From assembly GCF_029227915.1 (NCBI RefSeq), contig NC_079879.1, positions 32,122,501-32,186,500 of the forward strand: DNA of 64,000 nucleotides, given 5' to 3'. The notes beneath the pieces were generated by a model, which was given only the letters and a program-made list of their open reading frames with translations, did not search any database and was not told where the DNA came from. This DNA comes from Hydractinia symbiolongicarpus (Eukaryota > Cnidaria > Hydrozoa > Anthoathecata > Hydractiniidae). Position numbers and translations under genes: made by a program. Below, piece after piece: positions 13,648-23,934 of the stretch (its first letter is position 1; each line of letters begins with the position of its first letter).

Positions 13648-14449
13648 TACATCTTATCCATGACATTATTCGTTCATACTTTTGTCCCGTCTTGTTAGCA
13701 ATCTTTTCAGCGAGATGTTTGTGAAATATGGTACCTTCTTGACTCATACCTCCATTAATGGAAAAAACAAGTGGAGTGAATGAGCCATGTTCAAGGTTGA
13801 TGACGCGGTCGTTATATTTCCTCTTCTTTTCGTTCTCGTGATTCCTATATATTGCTGCTACTGGATTGTTCGCTTGTGAGTTGGAGTTGACATTGGTAAT
13901 TCGAACGTCGAAATAAGCGGATTGTCCCGGACGCCAAAAAACGGGAGCTCGTATATCGAGTCGGGCTTCATCATTTTCAACCGGTTGGAGTTTCGGTTCA
14001 ATTTCAACGTCATTGCATGCCATTTTAAGAAGGTTTGCCTCAAAATCTCTTACGTTGTCGTGACGAATAGAAACAAATCCTCCCTTTTTGCAGTTCATGG
14101 TATGATTCGTATCGAATGGTTGTCCACATGTACACTTTGATGGTAAGTTCTTGACTTTGCGATTATATCTTAAAGCGAATGCATCACGGAATTCGTCCTT
14201 TGATAAATCAAATCCTTGGTCTTTCAGGGGGAGGACAGTAAGCCAACTTGATGCGCCTTTTTCGCAATTCTGAGAAAGAACTCTTGACAATTTATTATCA
14301 AGTTCACTGATTACATTCTCACGTTCTTGTCTCTGTAAGGCTGTGACTAATTCCGTTCTGTCATGGCGAACTTGTCTTACAGTTTCTCTTGAAGGGATGT
14401 CGTTACCTTGAGATACAATCACTTCAACAAGGGGTGCAGATATGGCCAA
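13643..14449 (-). CDS. Restriction-like endonuclease part of the retrotransposon protein, copy A (downstream of in-frame TGA)
   Basis: This 268-codon stretch continues the reverse transcriptase frame directly after its TGA. The first codon is TTG and the first ATG is codon 118, so it is unlikely to be a separately initiated gene. A CCHC knuckle, C-x-C-x7-H-x3-C, covers residues 106-120 and is followed by the RHDNVRD motif at 129-135. An endonuclease core follows, with LD at 164-165 and DVR at 181-183, plausibly the PD-(D/E)xK-type acidic residues. In this family the domain nicks the target DNA to prime reverse transcription. The C-terminus ends in MSWIRCK, which looks complete. The protein is identical in copies A, B and C. 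Function depends on readthrough of the TGA; otherwise this part is silent. Confidence 0.85.
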   Translation of the reverse strand: MAISAPLVEVIVSQGNDIPSRETVRQVRHDRTELVTALQRQERENVISELDNKLSRVLSQNCEKGASSWLTVLPLKDQGFDLSKDEFRDAFALRYNRKVKNLPSKCTCGQPFDTNHTMNCKKGGFVSIRHDNVRDFEANLLKMACNDVEIEPKLQPVENDEARLDIRAPVFWRPGQSAYFDVRITNVNSNSQANNPVAAIYRNHENEKKRKYNDRVINLEHGSFTPLVFSINGGMSQEGTIFHKHLAEKIANKTGQKYERIMSWIRCK

Positions 14450-14452
14450 TCA
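14450..14452 (-). other. In-frame TGA between RT and endonuclease, copy A
   Basis: The codon after SerLeu is TGA, followed at once by TTG GCC in the same frame. It is the only stop across 947 codons. The next base is T, not the C that favours known leaky UGA contexts. Confidence 0.9.
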
Positions 14453-16486
14453 TAAACTACAATCAATTTTCGCTTTTTGAGTCAACACAGGTATGCCCAT
14501 TCCGCCATCTCGAATTGGTAATTTGAACAGTTTGCGATCAGTTTCCGATATGGTCTCTCCAAACAAAGCAGGCAGGAATTCGTCCTCGATGACTTTATCA
14601 AGTGGTGTGAGGAAATACTCCATATTTGGAATAGTTCTCATAAAATAATTGAATTTATGCATTTCGCCATGAGTATAAGCAGCAAATGCGGCTTGTGGTT
14701 CGCTAATTGCGATCTCAGCTAATTTTCTCATTTCATTGCACCACTGATCCACTTTTTCCGTTGCATACTGCTTTTTATAATCTGCACTACCAATTACAGC
14801 TCCTAAGTGACGTTTTCCATCTATTGTGTATTTAATAGAGGAGCCACTAAATTCTATTTTGGCAAGTTCGAGTACCCTATCGTCCTTCGCTATTAACCAC
14901 GATTTCGATTCATTAACATGGTATCCGTATTTGCGTCCTTCAGATATCACTAAGTTCCACCTTCGGAGTAAACCGTTCACAGTGCCAGCACCTGTAGCAT
15001 CGTCCGCCAACCAGACCTGCTTTACGGAAGCGATAGATCTCAATCGATCCTGTATAATAACGGTACTGATCGCGTAAAAGAACATAGCAAGATTGTCTCC
15101 CTGAGTTGTGCCTTCTTGTGATAATAACTCAGTTTCATTTCGTACAATAAGTCTCGATGCCTTTCTGTAGGTATTGATTAGTATCGTGGCAAAGTGTGGA
15201 CAAGTATATTGTACATTATGAAGTGCAACATTACGGTTTAGTGTGTTGAACGCATTACTCGCATCTACCAGTATGACAGCCTCGCATTGTTCAGTCTCGA
15301 AAATAGTTCTCATCGCATGAATAGCAGCTTCGGCGCCACTTTCGACACCTGTGGCGATGGCTTTGCCCATTATACGGCGCAACGTCTCACCAACTCCAAT
15401 GGGTCTGACACCAGGGTTTTTGTTCAACGGGATTAAATTACATGCGACAAGAGAATCGATTGTATTAGGGTCTACAATCGTGGTAGCTAATTTTCGAGTC
15501 AGAGTTGCAATTTGTTCTCGAAGCTCTTTTCCTTCCTGTTTAAACTTGTTGTTAACCAGCATATTTTTAAATTGGTCGGCATCCATCTTTGAAGGTCCTG
15601 CTGCACCTCGTGTTTGCTTTGCAACTATTCTTATGAGGTCTTCGTTGATGTTGTCTTGCAGCTGATTTAATGGTCCTTGTAATAAACTATTTGGTAGTAT
15701 AGTAGCTGGAGACGGATGTTTTGCTCGAAGTTCTCTTATTGTCTCGTCATCAGCAGGTAACACGCCAGAGTCATTATTTTCAGATAGAAATTTTATGGCT
15801 GCGCTGACCTTTCCCTCCAACGTGAGCTTTGCAAAAATTCGGGAAACGTCTGCTTCGGTTCTCATGTTACTACTTCCAAGTCTTTTCTGAATGGTTCGTC
15901 CCTCTTTTAACAGTAGTGTAATATTTCCTCCTCTCCAGAGTTGTAAACGTTCGTCTAATTTTGCAGCGTGTTCTTTCGCTTTACTTTGTCTGGAGGGTTT
16001 TTCAAGAAGCAGACTAGGCAAGACCATGAACGTTTTAATGGAAACGGGTTTTAACTTCGTGTCTCTGTTAAATTGGTCTAGCCAATAAGACAATTCGCTT
16101 ATGAAAACCTTCCCAGCTTTTCCAGACGGGAGCATGAAGAGATTTTTACGCCATTTAATGATCTCGTTGTATACGTTATTTAGCTGAGTTTCATAAACGT
16201 CTGCTGGTATACCGTTTATATTAACATCCCGTGCTAGGATTTCCGGTGTATATAAGGGTAAATATGGTTGAATAACCTCTTCGTGTCTGATGTGTAAAAC
16301 GTCGGCTTCTAGCAGAGCAGTGGTGGTTTCTATTTCCTCATCATCATTTGTGTTATAAAAGTCGTTAAGCAATCCATTAACACGTCTTATGTACATTAAC
16401 TCTTTCCTTTTACATGAGCCACGGTGTATGTTCAGTCCTCGGAGACTTTCAAATTGCCTTTTGCATAAATCACACGTTTGAACCAT
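14450..16486 (-). CDS. Zinc finger-reverse transcriptase part of the retrotransposon protein, copy A
   Basis: A 678-residue product. Residues 5-25 form a C-x2-C-x12-H-x3-C finger with the GLNIH signature of the DNA-binding finger of RLE-type non-LTR elements. The reverse transcriptase spans about 290-540: RGAAGPS at 293-299, RPIG at 361-364, motif A with D408 in VDASNAFN, motif B TTQGDNLAM at 460-468, and motif C ADDA with D495 and D496. The catalytic triad is therefore intact. A GGMGIP thumb/linker motif lies near 661-666, just before the TGA. The ATG is the first after an in-frame upstream stop. Compared with copy C it has four substitutions: Ile83, Lys151, Glu195 and Thr222. It primes DNA synthesis from the nicked target. 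All Trp codons are TGG, so TGA is not being read as routine Trp. Confidence 0.92.
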   Translation of the reverse strand: MVQTCDLCKRQFESLRGLNIHRGSCKRKELMYIRRVNGLLNDFYNTNDDEEIETTTALLEADVLHIRHEEVIQPYLPLYTPEILARDVNINGIPADVYETQLNNVYNEIIKWRKNLFMLPSGKAGKVFISELSYWLDQFNRDTKLKPVSIKTFMVLPSLLLEKPSRQSKAKEHAAKLDERLQLWRGGNITLLLKEGRTIQKRLGSSNMRTEADVSRIFAKLTLEGKVSAAIKFLSENNDSGVLPADDETIRELRAKHPSPATILPNSLLQGPLNQLQDNINEDLIRIVAKQTRGAAGPSKMDADQFKNMLVNNKFKQEGKELREQIATLTRKLATTIVDPNTIDSLVACNLIPLNKNPGVRPIGVGETLRRIMGKAIATGVESGAEAAIHAMRTIFETEQCEAVILVDASNAFNTLNRNVALHNVQYTCPHFATILINTYRKASRLIVRNETELLSQEGTTQGDNLAMFFYAISTVIIQDRLRSIASVKQVWLADDATGAGTVNGLLRRWNLVISEGRKYGYHVNESKSWLIAKDDRVLELAKIEFSGSSIKYTIDGKRHLGAVIGSADYKKQYATEKVDQWCNEMRKLAEIAISEPQAAFAAYTHGEMHKFNYFMRTIPNMEYFLTPLDKVIEDEFLPALFGETISETDRKLFKLPIRDGGMGIPVLTQKAKIDCSL

Positions 16487-16744
16487 GTTCTCATAAGAAA
16501 TATGTTTACATGAAATGATTCAAGAAAGTTTTAAATCATAAGTATTGTGACGCGAGATCTTCGTTGTTAGCCCATTTCACTTCGTTAATATTTGCGGAAA
16601 ATAACTTCTGTGTACCATTAATAAGGAATATAGCCTTCTTCTCTCGATGTTCTCCGTTGAAAATCACAATTTAACCAGTTTCTCTTAACCACTTGAAAAC
16701 ACGTCCTCCTCTTACTAGTTCCTTTGAATGACATACCACACTCA
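16487..16744 (-). other. 5' leader of element A, with possible decayed coding segment
   Basis: About 258 bp between the element's 5' end and the ATG. On the minus strand, one frame from 16739 to 16536 (68 codons) is open except for one TAA and ends in TGA. The 44 codons after the TAA read like ordinary protein (for example KKAIFLINGTQKLFSA). A second frame holds a 38-codon ATG-started upstream ORF. No ribozyme-like 5' structure was recognised by eye. Confidence 0.5.
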
Positions 16745-16755
16745 ACAGTTAAAAA
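16745..16755 (-). repeat. Target-site duplication, 5' copy of element A
   Basis: acagttaaaaa matches 13511-13521 exactly and marks the 5' end of the minus-strand element. Confidence 0.85.
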
Positions 16756-17025
16756 TGTCTTATTTATCTACAATTTTAAATAAAGCGCTTCACAGCGGCC
16801 AGTGTAGTGGCTGAGTTCCAGCAATCATGTCAAATTAAGAAGAATGTTATTTCTTGGAGTCCAATTGGCTCACTTACCACATATATACGGTCAAAGTCCA
16901 AAATCAGTTTAATTAAGTCCCACAGTCAATTGTTTCACTGTTAAAAGCGATGCAACCTAGTAATATCAGAAACACATCGCTAAATACATGTTAGTGCGAA
17001 TATGTGACGCAACCGTTGTAACTCA

Positions 17026-17042
17026 AACGGACTGATACCGTT
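17026..17042 (+). other. Conserved short inverted repeat in the satellite monomer (example)
   Basis: AACGG, a 7-nt spacer ACTGATA, then CCGTT. The same arrangement is present in most inner-block monomers in both orientations; outer-block monomers often carry CCGG in the first arm, which weakens the stem. Confidence 0.5.
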
Positions 17043-20014
17043 AGAAAGTAAATGAAATGTAGTTTTTGAAACTGTGTCTCTTTCTTCAGCGCGGGCTAAC
17101 GGTTAGGATTGGTGCCACAGTAACAACTAACTTACTTATCTACACTTTTAAATAAAGCGCTACCACAGAGCCCAGTGTAATCGCTGAGTTCGACCAATCA
17201 TGTCAAATTAAGAAGAATGTTATTTCTTGGAGTCCAATTGTCTTATTTATCACATTTATAAGGTGAAAGTCCAAAATCAGCTCAATTACATCCCACAGTC
17301 AATCGTTTCACTGTTAAAACCGATTCAACCTAGTAATATCAGAAAAATATCGCTAAATATATGTTGGTACGAATATGTGACGCAAACGTTGTAACTGAAA
17401 CGGACTGATACCGTTAGAACGTCAAAGAAATGTAGTTTTTGAAACCGTCTCTATTTTTTCAGCGCGAGCTAAGAGCTAGGATAGGTCCCACAGTAAAAAA
17501 TGACTTATTTATCTACAGTTTTAAATAAGGCGCTATCACAGCGGCCAGTGTAATCGTTGAGTTCCACCAATCGTGTCAATTTATGAAGAATGTTATTTCT
17601 CGTAGTCCAATTGGCTCATTTATCACATTTGTAAGGTCAAAGCCCAAAATCAGTTCAATTAAATCCCACAGGCAATCGTTTCGCTGTTAAAAGCGATTCA
17701 ACCTAGTAATATCAGAGACATATCGCTAAATACATGCTGATACGAAAGTGTGACGATAACGTTGTAACTCAAACGGACTGATACCGTTAGAAAGTCAAAG
17801 AAATGTAGTTTTTGAAACCGTCTCTACTTCTTCAGCGCGAGCTAACAGCTAGGATTGGTCCCACAGTAAAAAATGACTTATTTATCTACATTTTTAAATA
17901 ACGCGCTATCACAGCGCCCAGTGTAATCGTTGAGTTCCACCAATCGTGTCCATTTATGAAGAATGTTATTTCTCGTAGTCCAATTGGCTCATTTATCACA
18001 TTTGTAAGGTCAAAGCCCAAAATCAGTTCAATTAAATCCCACAGGCAATCCTTTTGCTGTTAAAAGCGATTCAACCTAGTAATATCAGAGACATATCGCT
18101 AAATACATGCTGATACGAAAGTGTGACGATACCGTTGTAACTCAAACGGACTGATACCGTTAGAAAGTCAAAGAAATGTAGTTTTTGAAACCGTCTCTAC
18201 TTCTTCAGCGCGAGCTAACAGCTAGGATTGGTCCCACAGTAAAAAATGACTTATTTATCTACATTTTTAAATAACGCGCTATCACAGCGCCCAGTGTAAT
18301 CGCTGAGTTCCAGCAATCATGTGAAATTAAGAAAAATATTATTTCTTGGATTGCAATTGGCTCATTTAACACATTTATAAGGTCAAGTCCAAAATCAGTT
18401 CAATTAAGTCCCACAGTCAATCGTTTCACTGATAAAAGCGATGCAACGTAGTAATATCTGAATCATATTGCTAAATACATGATGGTACCAATATGTGACG
18501 CAACTGTTGTAACTCAAACGGACTGATACCGTTAGAAAGTAAATGAAATGTAGTTTTTGAAACTGTGTCTCTTTCTTCAGCGCGGGCTAACGGTTAGGAT
18601 TGGTGCCACAGTAACAACTAACTTACTTATCTACACTTTTAAATAAAGCGCTACCACAGAGCCCAGTGTAATCGCTGAGTTCGACCAATCATGTCAAATT
18701 AAGAAGAATGTTATTTCTTGGAGTCCAATTGTCTTATTTATCACATTTATAAGGTGAAAGTCCAAAATCAGCTCAATTACATCCCACAGTCAATCGTTTC
18801 ACTGTTAAAACCGATTCAACCTAGTAATATCAGAAAAATATCGCTAAATATATGTTGGTACGAATATGTGACGCAAACGTTGTAACTGAAACCGACTGAT
18901 ACCGTTAGAACGTCAAAGAAATGTAGTTTTTGAAACCGTCTCTATTTTTTCAGCGCGAGCTAAGAGCTAGGATAGGTCCCACAGTAAAAAATGACTTATT
19001 TATCTACAGTTTTAAATAAGGCGCTATCACAGCGGCCAGTGTAATCGTTGAGTTCCACCAATCGTGTCAATTTATGAAGAATGTTATTTCTCGTAGTCCA
19101 ATTGGCTCATTTATCACATTTGTAAGGTCAAAGCCCAAAATCAGTTCAATTAAATCCCACAGGCAATCGTTTCGCTGTTAAAAGCGATTCAACCTAGTAA
19201 TATCAGAGACATATCGCTAAATACATGCTGATACGAAAGTGTGACGATAACGTTGTAACTCAAACGGACTGATACCGTTAGAAAGTCAAAGAAATGTAGT
19301 TTTTGAAACCGTCTCTACTTCTTCAGCGCGAGCTAACAGCTAGGATTGGTCCCACAGTAAAAAATGACTTATTTATCTACATTTTTAAATAACGCGCTAT
19401 CACAGCGCCCAGTGTAATCGTTGAGTTCCACCAATCGTGTCCATTTATGAAGAATGTTATTTCTCGTAGTCCAATTGGCTCATTTATCACATTTGTAAGG
19501 TCAAAGCCCAAAATCAGTTCAATTAAATCCCACAGGCAATCCTTTTGCTGTTAAAAGCGATTCAACCTAGTAATATCAGAGACATATCGCTAAATACATG
19601 CTGATACGAAAGTGTGACGATACCGTTGTAACTCAAACGGACTGATACCGTTAGAAAGTCAAAGAAATGTAGTTTTTGAAACCGTCTCTACTTCTTCAGC
19701 GCGAGCTAACAGCTAGGATTGGTCCCACAGTAAAAAATGACTTATTTATCTACATTTTTAAATAACGCGCTATCACAGCGCCCAGTGTAATCGCTGAGTT
19801 CCAGCAATCATGTGAAATTAAGAAAAATATTATTTCTTGGATTGCAATTGGCTCATTTAACACATTTATAAGGTCAAGTCCAAAATCAGTTCAATTAAGT
19901 CCCACAGTCAATCGTTTCACTGATAAAAGCGATGCAACGTAGTAATATCTGAATCATATTGCTAAATACATGATGGTACCAATATGTGACGCAACTGTTG
20001 TAACTCAAACGGAC
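17033..20014 (+). repeat. Tandem pair of near-identical 4-monomer units (1491 bp each)
   Basis: 17033-18523 and 18524-20014 match over long stretches with isolated differences, such as aaacgg versus aaaccg near 17400 and 18890. Both include the same unusual bases, for example the tcttattta and aggtgaaag variants. The third unit, from 20015, begins the same way and then diverges. Confidence 0.88.
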
Positions 20015-20761
20015 TGATACCGTTAGAAAGTAAATGAAATGTAGTTTTTGAAACTGTGTCTCTTTCTTCAGCGCGGGCTAACGGTTAGGATTGGTGCCAC
20101 AGTAACAACTAACTTACTTATCTACACTTTTAAATAAAGCGCTACCACAGAGCCCAGTGTAATCGCTGAGTTCGACCAATCATGTCAAATTAAGAAGAAT
20201 GTTATTTCTTGGAGTCCAATTGTCTCATTTATCACATTTATAAGGTCAAATTCCAAAAATCAGCTCAATTAAATCCCACAGTCAATCGTTTCACTGTTAA
20301 AAGCAATTCAACCTAGTAATATCAGAAACATATCGCTAAATATATGTTGGTACGAATATGTGACGCAAACGTTGTAACTGAAACGGACTGATACCGTTAG
20401 AACGTCAAAGAAATGTAGTTTTTGAAACCGTCTCTATTTTTTCAGCGCGAGCTAACAGCTAGGATAGGTCCCACAGTAAAAAATGACTTATTTATCTACA
20501 GTTTTAAATAAGGCGCTATCACAGCGGCCAGTGTAATCGTTGAGTTCCACCAATCGCGTCAATTTATGAAGAATGTTATTTCTCGGAGTCCAATTGGCTC
20601 ATTTATCACATTTGTAAGGTCAAAGCCCAAAATCAGTTCAATTAAATCCCACAGGCAATCGTTTCGCTGTTAAAAGCGATTCAACCTAGTAATATCAGAG
20701 ACATATCGCTAAATACATGCTGATATGAAAGTGTGACGATACCGTTGTAACTCAAACGGAC

Positions 20762-22253
20762 TGATACCGTTAGAAAGTCAATGAAATGTAGTTTTTGAAA
20801 CTGTGTCTCTTTCTTCAGCGCGGGCTTACGGTTAGGATTGGTGCCACATTAACAACTAACTTACTTATCTACACTTTTAAATAAAGCGCTACCACATAGC
20901 CCAGTGTAATCGCTGAGTTCGACCAATCATTTCAAATTAAGAAGAATGTTATTTCTTGGAGTCCAATTGTCTCATTTATCACATTTATAAGGTCAAAGTC
21001 CAAAATCAGCTCAATTAAATCCCACAGTCAATCGTTTCACTGTTAAAAGCGATTCAACTTAGTAATATCAGAAACATATCGCTAAATATATGTTGGTACG
21101 AATATGTGACGCAAACGTTGTAACTAAAACGGACTGATACCGTTAGAACGTCAAAGAAATGTAGTTTTTGAAACCGTCTCTATTTTTTCAGCGCGAGCTA
21201 AGAGCTAGGATAGGTCCTACAGTAAAAAATGACTTATTTATCTGCAGTTTTAAATAAGGCGCTATCACAGCGGCCAGTGTAATCGTTGAGTTCCACCAAT
21301 CGTGTCAATTTATGAAGAATGTTATTTCTCGTATTCCAATTGGCTCATTTATCACATTTGTATGGTCAAAGCCCAAAATCAGTTCAATTAAATCCCACAG
21401 GCAATCGTTTCGCTGTTAAAAGCGATTCAACCTAGTAATATCAGAGACATATCGCTAAATACATGCTGATACGAAAGTGTGACGATACCGTTGTAACTCA
21501 AACGGACTGATACCGTTAGAACGTCAATGAAATGTAGTTTTTGAAACTGTGTCTCTTTCTTTAGCGCGGGCTAACGGTTAGGATTGGTGCCACATTAACA
21601 ACTAACTTACTTATCTACACTTTTAAATAAAGCGCTACCACATAGCCCAGTGTAATCGCTGAGTTCGACCAATCATGTCAAATTAAGAAGAATGTTATTT
21701 CTTGGAGTCCAATTGTCTCATTTATCACATTTATAAGGTCAAAGTCCAAAATCAGCTCAATTAAATCCCACAGTCAATCGTTTCACTGTTAAAAGCGATT
21801 CAACCTAGTAATATCAGAAACATATCGCTAAATATATGTTGGTACGAATATGTGACGCAAACGTTGTAACTAAAACGGACTGATACCGTTAGAACGTCAA
21901 AGAAATGTAGTTTTTGAAACCGTCTCTATTTTTTCAGCGCGAGCTAAGAGCTAGGATAGGTCCCACAGTAAAAAATGACTTATTTATCTGCAGTTTTAAA
22001 TAAGGCGCTATCACAGCGGCCAGTGTAATCGTTGAGTTCCACCAATCGTGTCAATTTATGAAGAATGTTATTTCTCGTATTCCAATTGGCTCATTTATCA
22101 CATTTGTATGGTCAAAGCCCAAAATCAGTTCAATTAAATCCCACAGGCAATCGTTTCGCTGTTAAAAGCGATTCAACCTAGTAATATCAGAGACATATCG
22201 CTAAATACATGCTGATACGAAAGTGTGACGATACCGTTGTAACTCAAACGGAC
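20762..22253 (+). repeat. Tandem pair of 2-monomer units (746 bp each)
   Basis: 20762-21507 and 21508-22253 share the markers gtcaatgaaatg, gccacattaacaac and accacatagccc. They differ at only a few sites, indicating a recent local duplication of a dimer. Confidence 0.82.
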
Positions 22254-23854
22254 TGATACCGTTAGAAAGTCAAAGAAATGTAGTTTTTGAAACCGTCTCT
22301 ACTTCTTCAGCGCGAGCTAACAGCTAGGATTGGTCCCACAGTAAAAAATGACTTATTTATCTACATTTTTAAATAACGCGCTATCACAGCGCCCAGTGTA
22401 ATCGCTGAGTTCCAGCAATCATGTGAAAGTAAGAAAAATATTATTTCTTGGATTGCAATTGGCTCATTTAACACATTTATAAGGTCAAGTCCAAAATCAG
22501 TTCAATTAAGTCCCACAGTCAATCGTTTCACTGATAAAAGCGATGCAACGTAGTAATATCTGAATCATATTGCTAAATACATGTTGGTACGAATATGTGA
22601 CGCAACTGTTGTAACTCAAACGGACTGATACCGTTAGAAAGTAAATGAAATGTAGTTTTTGAAACTGTGTCTCTTTCTTCAGCGCGGGCTAACGGTTAGG
22701 ATTGGTGCCACAGTAACAACTAACTTACTTATCTACACTTTTAAATAAAGCGCTACCACAGAGCCCAGTGTAATCGCTGAGTTCGACCAATCATGTCAAA
22801 TTAAGAAGAATGGTATTTCTTGGAGTCCAATTGTCTCATTTATCACATTTATAAGGTCAAATTCCAAAATCAGCTCAATTAAATCCCACAGTCAATCGTT
22901 TCACTGTTAAAAGCAATTCAACCTAGTAATATCAGAAACATATCGCTAAATATATGTTGGTACGAATATGTGACGCAAACGTTGTAACTGAAACGGACTG
23001 ATACCGTTAGAACGTCAAAGAAATGTAGTTTTTGAAACCGTCTCTATTTTTTCAGCGCGAGCTAACAGCTAGGATAGGTCCCACAGTAAAAAATGACTTA
23101 TTTATCTACAGTTTTAAATAAGGCGCTATCACAGCGGCCAGTGTAATCGTTGAGTTCCACCAATCGTGTCAATTTATGAAGAATGTTATTTCTCGGAGTC
23201 CAATTGGCTCATTTATCACATTTGTAAGGTCAAAGCACAAAATCAGTTCAATTAAATCCCACAGGCAATCGTTTCGCTGTTAAAAGCGATTCAACCTAGT
23301 AATATCAGAGACATATCGCTAAATACATGCTGATACGAAAGTGTGACGATACCGTTGTAACTCAAACGGACTGATACCGTTAGAAAGTCAAAGAAATGTA
23401 GTTTTCGAAACCATCTCTATTTCTTCAGCGCAAGCTAACAGCTAGGATTGGTCCCACAGTAAAAAATGACTTATTTATCTACAGTTTTAAATAAGGCGCT
23501 ATCACAGCGGCCAGTGTAATCGTTGAGTTCCAACAATCGTGTCAATTTATGAAGAATGTTATTTCTTGGAGTCCAATTGGCTCATTTATCACATTTGTAA
23601 GGTCAAAGCCCAAAATCAGTTCAATTAAATCCCACAGGCAATCGTTTCGCCGTTAAAAGCGATTCAACCTAGTAATATCAGAGACATATCGCTAAACACA
23701 TGCTGATACGAAAGTGTGACGCAACCGTTGTAACTGAAACGGACTGATACCGTTAGAAAGTCAAAGAAATGTAGTTTTTGAAACTGTCTCTCTTACTTCA
23801 GCGCGAGCTAACGGCTAGGATTGGTCCCAGAGTAAAAATGTCTTATTTATCTAC

Positions 23855-23934
23855 AATAATATTTTTCTTAATTTCACATGATTGCTGGAACTCAGCGATT
23901 ACACTGGGCGCTGTGATAGCGCGTTATTTAAAAA
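23855..23934. other. Satellite orientation switch (inverted-repeat centre)
   Basis: Left of 23855 every monomer reads in the + direction. From 23856 the sequence is a - monomer entered out of register at ataatatttttctt. The left arm ends in tcttatttatctaca and the matching right-arm sequence tgtagataaataag starts at about 23935, leaving a spacer of about 79 bp. The arms differ at several sites in the first 100 bp, so they are not a perfect palindrome. Confidence 0.9.

Larger units (their letters stand above)
13522..16744 (-). mobile_element. Non-LTR retrotransposon copy A (R2-like, RLE-encoding)
   Basis: A 3,223-bp insertion in satellite, on the minus strand, bounded by 11-bp direct repeats. 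In element orientation it has a leader of about 258 bp, a zinc finger-RT-endonuclease coding region broken by one TGA, and a 3' untranslated region of about 120 bp ending in a T run with no poly(A) tail. There are no long terminal repeats. A single zinc finger upstream of the RT and a C-terminal CCHC/endonuclease module place it among the RLE-type non-LTR groups (R2, R4, NeSL, CRE, Hero and relatives). I cannot assign the clade. Both flanks match those of copy C, so this is a duplicated copy of one insertion. Confidence 0.95.
16756..23855 (+). repeat. 373-bp satellite array, left inner block
   Basis: Plus-orientation monomers between element A and the inversion junction. Characteristic variants are gcgcgggctaacggttagg, atgctgatacgaaagtg and cgcgctatcacagcgcc. 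They are organised as 4-monomer and 2-monomer tandem units. The first monomer (16756 to about 17030) carries private variants, such as a short deletion in gcgcttcacagcgg, that also occur upstream of elements B and C. No gene is seen. Confidence 0.95.

Noticed and set aside
13503-13724. 73-codon frame at the element 3' end, opposite strand to the endonuclease
   Set aside because: It straddles the satellite joint and the 3' UTR and overlaps coding sequence in antisense; shadow frame.
14450-14452. Alternative genetic code with TGA as Trp
   Set aside because: Every Trp in both parts of the protein is encoded by TGG, and TGA occurs only once in frame in about 947 codons.
14826-16088. Open frames antisense to the RT (and equivalents in copies B and C)
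   Set aside because: They are the complement of a clearly coding RT region and change with its codons; no independent motifs.
16756-23855. CENP-B box in the satellite
   Set aside because: I looked for the nTTCGnnnnAnnCGGGn pattern; the CGGG part occurs only in gcgcgggcta and lacks the TTCG spacing.
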